Part shown: in pieces, positions 45,713 to 55,892 of the stretch
Numbering within the stretch: the stretch's first letter is position 1
Layout: each line of letters opens with the position of its first letter
Assembly: GCA_963383645.1 (NCBI GenBank)
Contig: OY726574.1
Span: 57,165,851 to 57,229,850, forward strand
Length of the DNA: 64,000 nt
Direction: 5' to 3'
DNA from: Muscardinus avellanarius
Taxonomy: Eukaryota > Chordata > Mammalia > Rodentia > Gliridae
Position numbers and translations under genes: made by a program
The notes under the pieces: generated by a model
The model's input: only the letters and a program-made list of their open reading frames with translations
Told to the model about the DNA's origin: nothing
The model's database searches: none

Positions 45713-47981
45713 TAATAAAACTAAAACCAAACCAGAACGACTGCTTTTTCTTTTTATACACATAAAAAATTCTAATGAAAAAAATTATACTCTTGGCAGA
45801 TGCCCAGCGTATTGCGACAAGTTGAGAACGAGTTGCCGAAGGGCTCAGTCACGCGGGCTCTCTCTGGAATCCTTTTTCTGGTTTGAGTACACAGTTACAA
45901 ACATGGCGTCGCTGTGGGGCTGCCCTGTGTCCGCACAGAAAGTGATTTTGCTGGCAATTCTGCTCCCACTTCCGTGTTTGTAGGCCCTCCAACTTCCTTT
46001 AGGAAACTTGGCATCCAGGGGTGTCCAAGGGCTGGGACTTGTGTTTGGGAAAATAAATGACTAATTAATAAAAAAAAGTTTTATAGTAACTAAATCCAAA
46101 TCCCATCATTCAGTAAATGGCCTTTATAGCAAGGAAAAGCTAATTATTTGTGGGCTAAAGTGGTTTTCTTCCTTTAACTTTTTGTTCTCGTGACGTCGTG
46201 CAGTGTTGAAACAACTGGCCCAGCATGTTCACTCTGATGGGTTTTTTGTTTTTTTTTTTTTTGCTTTGGCGGGCATTGTAATTACATATAGGAATTATTT
46301 GAATCATCACTTTTACTGTTAGACTCAAAGCATTCCCTTGGGTTTATGGGAATATATACCACCAGGCAGTAGATTAATAAGTATAAAAAAACCACATGAA
46401 AAGGTCACTTCAAATCTCAGATCAAAACTTGCGGCCTTCTGGATTTTGCAATTGACCAGCCTTTCCCTTTGGAAACACGATCCTTATGGCAACACTGCTG
46501 CGTTACAGACACTTAGAATAATTAAGACAGCCCAGGAGTGGTCCACCCTGACCCGCAGCGCTGGCCTCCACCTCCTGCGGAAGGGGATTGACCGGCACGT
46601 ATCCATTTTCGCAGAGAGGGCCAACTTCAGTGATAGACACGGTGGAAAAATACGATAGCAAACGGGGGCTCTCTTTTCTCCAAAAAGATTGGAAAACCAG
46701 ACTGGATTCGAGCCTGGACCGCAGCACTTGGGAGGGCTCTTTATGGAGAACCACGGCAGAAAGGAATGCTCTTTGCTGGTGAATTTTTCTGGCCCCTTGC
46801 ACGGTCATCGCTGGAGCATTTCAGCCTCTGGATCCAGCCAACCGCCCCCAGTCGGCGGCCCCACCCCACCCCACACTTCTTACTTGAAACATGTGTTGTT
46901 GGAAACTGGGTAACACGGGAAACTTGGAGCTTGGACACCGGAGACCAAATTGTCAGCCGATTCTGAACTTCCGTGGCTAGTCAGGGAGTTAACCAGAGCG
47001 ATCCCGGCTTCCCTGGGCCCCCATCGTTTCTTTGAATTACAGAGACTTGGACGCTGGAAAGCACATTCAAAGCAGAAGCCAGGAACGGAAGGAGACGAGG
47101 TTCCAGGGGATGACCAGGGAAAGGGCGCGCACCCTTCAGGCGCTTTCTGCCCGTAGCCTGGGCATCGTAGACGCGCCTCGAGGCCAGGTCCTTTGGGAGC
47201 CGGGCCTCTTGGTGCTTCTGGAACCTGAGTCTCTAATCGGCAGCCCCCCTTTCTTCTCCTTCCCCCCACCCCATGGGAACAAAGTCCCCAGTCTCTGCAA
47301 AGTAATGCTAAGAAAACAACGTCTACAAAGGCTGGTAACAGGGCTAGCGCTCTCCCATGTTTTTTTTCTTGTAACCACTGAGGTTGCAGGAGGAGGCCCC
47401 AGCTCCGGGAGCCAGCAGGGTCTCTTTGTAGTAAGCGTCCCTGTGTTTGGCCAGATGTCCTCCCAGGGGAGGGCAGAGAAGGAAAGATAAAACAGAGTGC
47501 TTATTAAAATAAGTCTCCGGAGGGAGAAAAAACAAGCCAGAGAAAGCGTGTCCAGGGGAAAGCGAGGCCGGGCGGTGCCATCTGATATTGATGAATGCTG
47601 AGAGGGTCAGCGGGAGGAGGGCTGGCTGCAAGGATGTGCTGCCCTCAGGACAGCAGCCCGACAGCAAGCCCCAGTGTGACGGGCTGGCGCCCGGGGAGGG
47701 CCCTGTCGCGCTCTGAGCCTGCCTTCAAATCGGGACCTGTCTTCTGATGCTGCCTCCCCTCTCTGGGGCTTTTCCCAGCAGTAACATGGTGACACAGTGA
47801 CCTTCACCCGACGACCTCGACACCTCCGTCTTCCAGTCCCCAGACCCCACCATCTTCCCACATCTCCACTCTGACCTTTCCCCGACATAAGAGATCACCT
47901 GTAGAGGTGCACAGAGCTCACGCATCGTGTCCCAAAGACCAGAGGATGGGAGCGCCCATCAGCCATGACAGTGCCTGCCTT
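45713..47981. other. Long SINE-free stretch
   Basis: 2.3 kb without recognisable repeats. AT-rich near 46040-46190 (GCTAATTATTTG, homeobox-like cores) with a TGACGTCG site at about 46191. Several open frames overlap on both strands and none looks like a gene. Confidence 0.55.
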
Positions 47982-48149
47982 CGGATTGAACCAGGGGCGT
48001 TCCACCTCTGAGCTACACCCCCAGCTCTGAGAATCTTGCTAATTTGCTGAGGGCTTCACTGAGTTCCCGAGGCTGGCCTCGAACCTGTGACCCTCCTCTC
48101 TCAGCCTCCCAAGTACTGGGATGAAAGGCATGTACTACCTTGCCCGGCT
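47982..48149 (-). mobile_element. B1-dID SINE
   Basis: Diverged dimer with most of the linker lost. Confidence 0.85.
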
Positions 48150-49085
48150 GATCCAGTCTTTCTCTAAAAGCTCTGTCCAGCATTCCTGTATCTTGTTTCA
48201 CAGAAGCCAACGAAATAAATGTGCTTTTTATCAATGTGGAAAGCGGCACGTCATTGTGCTGCCTGTGTTTCCTGTAAGGGATCTCTGTTTCATTTTAAAT
48301 CACCAGATTATTATGGAGAGTTTAAGAGCTGGCTCATCTTTTGTGTATCTTTTGTCTTCTGGTTAAGGGCGAGCTATTGCAAGTTTATTTTTGTGTTTTC
48401 TGTTTTGGTAAATGTCACGAGCACAGCAGTATTTTAGTTCAGGCTGAGGCTAGATTCCAGCAGAAATGGAAGAGGGGCTCCCACCGGGGCTGAGCCTCTG
48501 CCGCCATGCCGGCAGTAGAAATGGAAAAGACCGGCGGGGACAGGACCAGGGCACCGTGGAGAGGTCACGAGACCCAGAGTGGGCCAGGTGGGCGTCCCCA
48601 CCGTGGCCTGCGTCGCTTGCTGAGTCGGCTCACTCTACCTTGCTCCCCTGCACGGTTGCCCGATGGATCCAAGATGCTGTGTGTAAGCTGCCCAGCGCAG
48701 AGCCTGGCACAGTATAGGAAGTCAGCAGACATCACGATAAAATAACTAGAAGTTACCAGGGTCTGACAGTAGCTGATTGCATTGGCCAACACCTACAGAA
48801 GAACTCACAGTCTTTGAGTTTAACCAGGTGACAGCGTGAGACAGTGTTTGAGTTGGGTGGAAGCTGGAGATCTTTTTTTTTGGCAAGGCTTGAACTGAGG
48901 TCAGTTTTGGACCTCAGGTAGACAGTTCTCAGGTATACAGTTCTCAGGCATACAGTCGGCTGTTAAAAAAGTAGGTTGGAAAGAAAAAGCAGTAAAAATA
49001 CGGGAAAATTCTAACACAAAAAGCCAATTTATTCTAGGTCCGTTTGATGAATGGGTTTGATTTTATAGCTTCACCTTCAAGAAAT

Positions 49086-49190
49086 TGGCCAGGGCTGGGC
49101 ATGTGGCTCAGTGGGAGAGGACTTGCCTGGCATGTGTGAGGCCCTGGGTTTGATCCCAACCACCACAAAGATAAAAATAAAGAAGGAAAG
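49086..49190 (+). mobile_element. Full-length free-standing ID element
   Basis: GGGCTGGGCATGTGGCTCAG, TGGGAGAGGACTTGCCTGGC, ATGTGTGAGGCCCTGGGTTT, GATCCCAACCACCAC and an A-rich tail: a tRNA-derived ID SINE with both pol III boxes. It retains the ~30-base middle (ACTTGCC...GTGAGGC) that the dimeric SINEs here lack, and is the only clear monomeric ID seen. Confidence 0.9.
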
Positions 49191-49237
49191 AAGGAATTGG
49201 CTAACTGATGGTTGATCCAGGATGTCCATCCTCTAAA

Positions 49238-49743
49238 CTAAACCCTTGCTTCTCAAAGTGTGGTCCTCAGACCAGGCATCACCTAGATCTTGTTAGAAAG
49301 CAGAACCCCAGCTCCTACCTCTGGGCTACTGAATTGGAATCTATTGAACAAGGTGAAAAGCAGGTTCTCCAGGGTGGTCCCTGGGCAGCATCATCCTGTG
49401 GGATCTTGTGAGAATCCACATCCTCAGGCCCCTTGTCACACCACCTGGATCAGAAAAGCTATTGTTTGTGTAGGTTGTGTGTGGGGGAGAGGGTGTCCTG
49501 CAGCTTGAGCCCAGGGACATTCTACCTCTGAGCTACATCCCCAGCCATTTTTGTTTTTAAATTTAGAAACAGGGTCCTACTAGGTTGTTGAGAGTCTAAC
49601 TTAAGTTATTGAGTCTTTCCTCAAACCTGCAATCCTCCTATCTGAGCCTTCCAAGTACTGCAATTATACCCAGCAGAAAAGCTCTATTTCACCAAGCCCT
49701 GAATGTGATTCTGATCCACCCCTGCGTTTGAGGAGCATTGCTC
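49238..49743 (+). mobile_element. MER5A-like (hAT-Charlie) remnants, split by a SINE
   Basis: TTCTCAAAGTGTGGTCCTCAG at the left and GTGATTCTGATCCACCC...TTTGAGGAGCATTG at the right are the two ends of a MER5A element. A second partial start (GGGTGGTCCCTGGGCAGCAT) lies inside. The SINE at 49498-49673 is inserted with a CAGAAAAGCT duplication on both sides (about 49450 and 49672). Confidence 0.72.
49498..49673 (-). mobile_element. B1-dID SINE
   Basis: Old dimer inserted in a MER5A element, with CAGAAAAGCT duplicated on each side. Confidence 0.87.
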
Positions 49744-50742
49744 TCAGCCATGAAACAGACAGCTCGAGCCCCCACCCCTTGTGTCCATAGCCCAGGACAC
49801 CAGAGGGAGCGTTTGACCCCTAAGTACTAAATTTCAGCATTTCAATTATTATTAGGCTGTTTTGATGATCATTTTACATTAAACACAGATGAAAAACTCT
49901 TCTCAAAGAAGAAGGCACTCTGTGTCAAAGTATGAACCAGAGCAGGGAATTCCGACTGTGCCTTAATCCTCATGACCTACCCATCAAAAGTTCTGAGCTT
50001 GGTTGTAAGAGATCGGCCTTTACGTGCCTCCGCTCCTGGGAGATGCTAATAGTAAGATGCACAGAGGGAAACTGGCAGGAAAACAAGGATCCTCTGGCAC
50101 GCTGACGGCCCACGCGGTGTGAGTTTCACACTAAAGCATCCATAGCCTTTGTCTTCTGTGTTTCAAATCAGACGGAAAGTTCCTCTTTTCGAGGTTAGTT
50201 TCTGGAGCCACTTGGCGCAGTCGTGCGGGCTTACCAGGTACACTAGACCCGTTCTTAAGAAGTTGAACAGTGAGTAGTAAAAACGTACCCGCCTCATCAG
50301 GAAGGTCTGGATTTCTGTTCTGTAGTTGATATTTCACATCACTGTGACAAAGTACATAAGGCTCAGCATCTGTTTTTGTATGTAATTAATGCACAGAAAT
50401 GGTTATATAGTAAGCATTTAATCATAAATTATCTGTCTTCTGCGTATGACAACAGATAGCACGCAGGCAAAGCTGGCGTTTTAGGGTCTGAGGATGAATT
50501 TGTGGTGTTTGCCAATTTCCATGGTGTAAATACTCCGTGAGGACTCATTATATGCTGCCATCGCTTTAGCAATCAAAATCTCCACCAGTTGAATAAGTAA
50601 ACAGAGCGTTTTTCTTTTTCTTTTTTTATTTTTTTTTATTTTTTGGCCTCACTGTGTTTGAATAGCTATAGGTCCACTAAAATGTCTGACGCAAGATAAT
50701 TTGGGTGTCTTAAATCTCCTGTCAAATAGAGATGTGTATTAA
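49744..50742. other. Unique intron sequence
   Basis: No repeat recognised except a T-rich run at 50610-50643. Confidence 0.55.
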
Positions 50743-50743
50743 A

Positions 50744-50793
<50 letters not shown>
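50743..50793. repeat. (TG)n microsatellite
   Basis: About 25 TG repeats at the tail end of the SINE at 50797. Confidence 0.95.
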
Positions 50794-50794
<1 letters not shown>

Positions 50795-50796
50795 TG

Positions 50797-50960
50797 TGTT
50801 ACTGGGGATTGAACCCAGGGGCTATACCCCAGTTCTGTTTTATTTTGAACCAGGATATTTCTAAGCTGCTGGAGGTATCACTAAGTTTCTGAGGCTGACC
50901 TCAAACCTGCAATCCTCCTGTCTAAACCTCCCAGGTACTGAGATTATAGGCATATTGCCA
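50797..50960 (-). mobile_element. B1-dID SINE
   Basis: Old dimer with TG tail, immediately followed by an opposite copy. Confidence 0.88.
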
Positions 50961-51168
50961 GAGCTGGGCATGGTGGCACATGCCTGCAATTCCAGCACTT
51001 GGGAGGCTGAAACGGGAAGATCGAAGGTTTGAGGCCAGCCTCAGGAACTTAGCAAGGCCCTTAGCAACTTGCTGAGACTGTTACCAAATTAAAAATATAT
51101 TTTTTAAAAGGGGCTAGAAGTGTAGCTCGGAGATAGAATGCCTTGGGTTCAATCTCGACTACCAAAAT
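50961..51168 (+). mobile_element. B1-dID SINE
   Basis: Complete dimer ending 143 bases before the COLEC12 transmembrane exon; head-to-head with the minus-strand copy before it. Confidence 0.9.
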
Positions 51169-51311
51169 GATAACAGTAATATTAGTACTAATTAAAACAC
51201 TTTTCCTGTTATAGCAAGGCTATGGAAAAATCCTGAGGGGAATCAAAGTGAAACAAAGCTGCTGTTTGAACCTATGTTTTGTCTGCTATTAAAATTTATC
51301 TTCTCCTCCAG

Positions 51312-51434
51312 GTATCCAGGAAGGGACACAATGTAGCAAATGTAAAAACAACTGGGCGCTGAAGTTTTCCATCATCTTACTGTATATCTTGTGTGCCTTG
51401 CTCACCATCACCGTAGCCATCTTGGGATATAAAG
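51312..51434 (+). CDS. COLEC12: COLEC12 exon: juxtamembrane CxxC and transmembrane helix
   Basis: This is an internal exon of collectin-12 (scavenger receptor CL-P1), a type II membrane receptor that binds microbes, oxidised LDL and glycans. The acceptor is a pyrimidine stretch ending in CAG at 51309-51311 and the donor is GT at 51435. Length is 123 bases with phase 1 at both ends; the first codon completes a split Gly. The 40 encoded residues plus the split Gly correspond to about residues 20-60 of the human protein. They start GIQEGTQC, have a C-S-K-C pair, then KNNWALKF, then a single hydrophobic helix of about 21 residues (SIILLYILCALLTITVAIL) ending in GYK. From memory, the human protein has Thr rather than Ser inside the CxxC. 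With an N-terminal cytoplasmic tail (exon not in window) this helix is a signal-anchor. The upstream exon ending in the first base of this Gly codon was searched for and not recognised. Confidence 0.97.
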
Positions 51435-51517
51435 GTCAGTACTCCTTTCTCTTTCCTTCTATATAGCACGTTTTTCTTCATTAATGTAAGCACGAAAAAA
51501 CTCATCTTTGCAGGTAT

Positions 51518-51955
51518 TGTTGCGGTGTGCCCACGCGAGACAAATCGTCCAACACCAATTGAGTTCGTAATGGTCACACTTTATTACAGGTTCGAACCTG
51601 GACCCAAGCTCATCTGTCTCCACAGAGTCGGCCAGGGCCCCGACTCAAGCAGAAGGGGTGCCTTATATGCTACTCTTTTGCAAGTCATTCTTGTTACGTC
51701 AGCCTTAACATTCTCAACACTTACAACTTCTGTGTTTTTAAAGCAGCTACGCAAAGCACACAGATGTTCCGGAAGAGAGCGGGGGCATATGAGTGAGGGT
51801 CTTTTATCTAGGGTATGTTCGCCCGGATTCAAGGGTGGAGTTGGGTTACCGGCTGCCGCTTTCTTTCTATCTCAGGAACCTTCTTGCAAACTATTCCCAC
51901 CCTGTACCTGAGTTTTTAAAACTTTAAGATGGAGACAGGCTTTAAAATGGAGTCA
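51518..51955 (-). mobile_element. Solo endogenous retrovirus LTR, antisense to COLEC12
   Basis: A 438-base element read on the minus strand. It starts TGACTCCATTTTAAAG and ends in CGCAACA, so it has the TG...CA termini of an LTR, and it is flanked by a 4-base direct repeat GTAT (51514-51517 and 51956-51959). Within it, in minus-strand order, are a TATA-like motif (GCATATAAGG at 51661-51670) and an AATAAA signal (51580-51585) about 80 bases downstream, the usual U3-R-U5 order. No gag, pol or env remnant and no second LTR are visible, so it is a solo LTR. A 4-base duplication is typical of gammaretrovirus-like (ERV1) elements. The family name is not assigned. Confidence 0.82.
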
Positions 51956-52382
51956 GTATTATTCAGGGCTGAGTTAAAACTCTATTAAAGTCCCCTCTCT
52001 AAAAACACCCCAAATTATTAATTCAAAACATCTTAATACAGCTCTACTGTTAATTTAAACTAAAACATAAATATTTAATTAAAAATATAAAGCACAACAG
52101 TATGAAGTACAGCATCCACAGAGAATTGGTTCTAGAACCCCTGAGAGTATCTGTGGGCTCAGAAAGAAGTCCCTATGCAAAAACGGCATAGTACTTGCAT
52201 ATAACCTACACATAGCCTCCTATATACTTTAAATCAACTATAGATGACTTATAATACCTAGTACAATAAAATGCTATGTAACTAGTTTCTATACAGAATT
52301 GTTTAGGGAAATAATAGCAAGGAAAAATTCTGTACATGTTTAATATAGATGCAAGGGTTTTATTACATACATACATACATAT

Positions 52383-52421
<39 letters not shown>

Positions 52422-52424
52422 TTT

Positions 52425-52497
52425 TCGGGTCTGGGGATGGAACCCAGGGGCATTCGACCTACAAGCTACATTCCCTGCCCTATTTTTTATTATATAT

Positions 52498-52532
<35 letters not shown>

Positions 52533-52844
52533 TTGGTACTGGGGTTCCTGGAAGCCCTTCCACCTCAGGGCTACCTATTTTAAATTTTTATTTGGAAACA
52601 GGGTCTCTTAAACCCGTGCGGCTGGCTTCGAACCTGTGCCATCCTCCTGTCTCCGCCTCCCAAGCGCGGGGATTACAAGTGTGCTCCACCACGCCCAGCT
52701 ATCATTCTTTATTTTGAAACAGGGTCTCACTAGGTTGCAGAGGGCCTCACTCAGAAGCTGAGGCTGTCCGCGAACCGCCATCCTCCTGTCTCAGAATCCT
52801 GGATGCTGGGATTCCAAGCATGTGCCACCACGCCCGACATATTC
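52425..52844 (-). mobile_element. B1-dID SINE, outer of a nested pair
   Basis: ID half at 52425-52487 and B1 half at 52702-52844; the linker and tail are (TTTA)n-expanded (52381-52424, 52493-52534). Confidence 0.87.
52535..52699 (-). mobile_element. Young B1-dID subfamily copy 8
   Basis: GGGGTTCCTGGAAGCCC and CTCTTAAACCCGTGCGGCTG; in the linker of the outer SINE. Confidence 0.94.
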
Positions 52845-52905
52845 CATATATTTTTAATCCGAGGTTGGTTGAGTCCACAGTCCAAAAAGCACACGTTTGG
52901 AAGAC

Positions 52906-53977
52906 CAACTGAATTAGGGTTTTACAGCTCAGGTGAAAAACTCTGTGACCTGGAGAGCTCCTTTGCTTCTTGCGGCTCTGGGACCTACAAAGGGAGGGGG
53001 ATGATAATTCCAGTTAATTCAGCTCAACATACAGTGGCCGTCTGTGAGTTATAAGTATTTTTCCCCTTTTCACTGCCTTTCCCACCTATTTCCAGTGCCC
53101 CCCCCTTTCTTTTTCTTTCTTTCATCTTATCTCTAACAGGCTTTGTAGAAACCCCGGAGTCAGCACACAGGAAAATTGTATTGACAGAGGGTAAGCAAAA
53201 CACAAGATCTCCAAAGATACAACTCACTCACCCCGGGGTTGGCTAACTACCTCCCTTTTTGCTCTCAGCACATTTACTGTGGTCGCTGCTGTTTATACAG
53301 CTCCAGAAAAATATTGCCCTGTAGAAAGTAAACAGAGAGGCGGCTTCGCCTGGACTCTACTTTGTAACAGGCAATAGGCCTCCATGTTTTTGCCTGGATC
53401 CGCCGGACGTGCAGACACAACCGTTTCTCCATTCCAGAGACCGCAGGTACAAGGAGTCATGATCCCGAATCCCAGACTACATACACCCTTACATAGGAAA
53501 TAGCCAGGGGAGGCTTCCTGTCCGAGACGTTGAGGCAGATGTGTCTGTCCAGCTGTGGCACAGAGGCATACATCGGGTCTGCAGATCTGCAAGCCCTTCT
53601 CTCAGAGGTCACCTGGACCGCTTCCCTCAGAGCTGCCGGGTCAGGGGTCAGCCGAGCTGAATTCCCTGCTCCTTAGCCCAGGTAGCTCCTTACCTACCAG
53701 TTTGAATACGACTGTGGGTGTTCAGGGAGCATCCTCTGCTCCAGCACCCCGCTGAGTCCTCTCTGTGGCTCCGTAACCCTGGGGTGACTTGTCGCCTCTA
53801 GAGGTTCTTCACGACCACAAAATGGTAGCACAGTGCCCCTTTCAACATGGATGACGTAATAGGAACCATCCTGTGCTACAGATGGTGCCTGCAGAGGGTA
53901 GTTGTAATATCCCTCTGTCCTCTGCTCCTTTTTCAACATACTTACACAGCTATGGCGACACGTGAAAGTCCTCAGCA
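52906..53977. other. Unique intron sequence
   Basis: No repeat family or exon recognised. Confidence 0.55.
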
Positions 53978-54215
53978 CAGCTGGTCCCGGTGGCACACAC
54001 CTGCAATCCTAGTATTTGGGAGGCTGTGACAAGAGGATTGCAGGTTTGAGGCCAGCCGTGGCAACTTAGCAAGACCCTGTTTCAAAATAAATGAAATAGA
54101 GCTGAAGGCATAGCTCAGAGGTAGAATGCCTCTGGGTTCAACCTCTAGTACCAAAAAATTTAAAAATACAAAATAAAAAAGGGCTGGGGTGTAGCTTGGA
54201 AGTGGAATACCTTGG
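53978..54215 (+). mobile_element. B1-dID SINE with a second ID half
   Basis: Complete dimer, then an A-rich run and another ID half start (GGGCTGGGGTGTAGCTTGGA). Confidence 0.85.
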
Positions 54216-54327
54216 GTGGGTGAGTGGGTGGGCAGATGGATGGATTAGGGCTTGTTCCTATGAATGCAGACAGCAGATACCCAGGCACCTCCAAGCCAGT
54301 CTGCACACAGAGGCTTGCTGCTCCTTA

Positions 54328-54523
54328 CCCAGCATTGTGACGCATGCCTGTCACCCTGGTATTTGGGAGGCTAAGACAAGAAGATCACAGGTTTAAGGGC
54401 AGCCTCAGCAACCTTGTGAGACTCTCAGCCTAGCAAGACCATGTTTGAAAATAGGAGTTAAAGCCTGAGCTAGGCTATAGCTCAGAGGTGTAAAGCCCCT
54501 GGACTCAATCCTCAGGACCACAA
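54328..54523 (+). mobile_element. B1-dID SINE
   Basis: Old diverged dimer. Confidence 0.85.
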
Positions 54524-54862
54524 GCATGCACACACCAAGGCTTGCCTTGAGACCCGCCATCCCCCACACCACTCGGTGTGCTTTTTGGAGGTACTCTCCC
54601 CAGGCCCAAGGAAGCAGAGATTAGGGAGCAGGAATGGGGGAGGGGGACAAGATGAGGTCTTGCCCCCATCCCTCCCCTCAACGCCCCCGCCCCCAGGCCA
54701 CTGCTGGCAAAAAGAAGATAATCCTACCTGCACGCTGGATTTCCAAATGTGGCCTGAATGGACTCAGGTTGACATTTTCCAGATGTACTTCCTGGTGAGA
54801 AAACACTGTAAGTAGCAGACAGATAAGACCCAAATCTGTCTTCCTTTTATGGCTAGAAAAAC

Positions 54863-54888
54863 TCTCTCTCTCTCTAGAGAGAGAGAGA
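54863..54888. repeat. Perfect 26-base palindrome
   Basis: A run of CT units meets a run of AG units at a central CTAG, giving 13-base arms with no spacer. GAGA-rich sequence continues for about 20 bases beyond it. Confidence 0.9.
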
Positions 54889-55018
54889 AACAGAGAGGAG
54901 AGGAGAGATAAAATATATTCAGCCAAAGAAATACAAGAAGGTATTTCTCAGAAGATGAAGCTGAAAGAAAATGAAACTTCCTTTTCAGAGTTTTCCTCAA
55001 AAATGTGTATGTGTGTTA

Positions 55019-55071
55019 GTTACTGGGGATTGAATCCAGGGATCATCTACCTCTTTGCTAAGCCCCCAGCC

Positions 55072-55106
<35 letters not shown>

Positions 55107-55228
55107 CACAGTGTCTCTCTAGGTTGCCAAAAGTCTCGCTAAGTTGCTGAGGCTGTCGTCAAACCTAGGACCCTCCTGTCTCAGTCTCCCAGGTACTGGG
55201 ATTACAGGTGTTGGCCACCATGTCCGGC
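55019..55228 (-). mobile_element. B1-dID SINE
   Basis: Old dimer with (GATT)n expansion of the linker at about 55076-55106. Confidence 0.88.
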
Positions 55229-55519
55229 AAAACTTCTTTCATGTCAGTCCCACAGCTCTGAGTTGGGATGTGATGCAGCTTCTTCTAGACAACTTTCAGA
55301 ATAAGCCAGAGATTCTCCTGATCATCCAGACAGGGTCTGTTCAGTGCCTGTGACCATGGGACACGGCGGCCACTCTACAGAAGACGTCCTTGGATGGAAG
55401 AGTGGGGCGTCCTCTGCCCTGGGCTTTTATCCTTGGTCCCTGGAGCTTCCAGGGCAGAAATGAGACTAGGAAGGAGGAGTGGCCCAGGCCATGAGACACT
55501 ACGCACGTCAGGAGCCCGT

Positions 55520-55692
55520 CCGTCCTTCCTTCCTTCCTTCCTTCCTTCCTTCCTCCTTCCTTTCTCTTTCTTTCTTCCATCCTTCCTTCCTTCCTTCTTC
55601 CCTTCCTTCCTTCCTTCCTTCCTTCCTTTCTTTCTCTTTCTCTTTCTTTTTTCCTTCCTTCCTTTCTTTCTCCCTTTCTTTTCTTTCTTTTT
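55520..55692. repeat. Long polypyrimidine tract (TTCC)n / (TTTC)n
   Basis: About 170 bases almost only of C and T on the + strand, with rare single purines, in TTCC, TTTC and TCTTTC blocks. It abuts the tail of the SINE at 55692. The mirror-like pyrimidine composition could form triplex (H-) DNA. Confidence 0.95.
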
Positions 55693-55892
55693 GTGGTACT
55701 GGGGATTGAACCCAGGGGCATTCTACCTCTGAACTATACCCCTAGCCCTTTTATTACTTTTTTGTTTGGAAACAGGCTCTCACTTGGTAGCTGAGAGTGT
55801 CACTACTTGCTGAGGCTGTTCTCAAACTTGCCATCCCCTTATCGCAGCCTCCAAAGTACTGGAATTATAGTCCTGCACCACCACACCCAGCC
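55693..55892 (-). mobile_element. B1-dID SINE
   Basis: Complete dimer; its tail is the long polypyrimidine tract. Confidence 0.9.

Larger units (their letters stand above)
1..51311 (+). other. COLEC12: Intron upstream of the COLEC12 transmembrane exon (partial; may include 5' flank)
   Basis: No exon was recognised here. COLEC12 in mammals has very long 5' introns, so this is most simply intron between the N-terminal exon(s) and the transmembrane exon. The true 5' end of the gene could still lie inside it unseen. The known neighbours CETN1 and CLUL1 were not recognised. Content is SINEs, microsatellites and older repeats listed separately, with unique sequence between them. The last 30 bases form a good pyrimidine tract and CAG acceptor. 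Confidence 0.75.
52095..52905 (-). mobile_element. MER2-like DNA transposon, split by nested SINEs
   Basis: Read on the minus strand, 52845-52905 supplies the 5' part (GTTGAGTCCACAG-like complement, complement of the sequence ending in CCAACC) and 52095-52360 the rest, including GGTTCTAGAACC and AAATACTAT-like segments. A dimeric SINE with another SINE in its linker (52425-52844) interrupts it. Strongly decayed. Confidence 0.68.

Noticed and set aside
49086..49190. tRNA gene
   Set aside because: The A- and B-box-like sequences belong to an ID SINE; no tRNA cloverleaf. The same applies to the ID halves of the dimers.
1..51311. COLEC12 first exons (cytoplasmic tail), CETN1 or CLUL1
   Set aside because: Looked for the coding sequence expected just before the transmembrane exon and for the known upstream neighbours; none found. 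The upstream coding exon is short and could be missed by eye.
51525..51911. 128-codon frame inside the LTR
   Set aside because: It lies on the opposite strand to the LTR and within LTR sequence; not a retroviral gene.
55341..55732. Lys/Arg/Glu-rich and Phe/Leu/Ser/Pro-rich frames
   Set aside because: Translations of the polypyrimidine tract.
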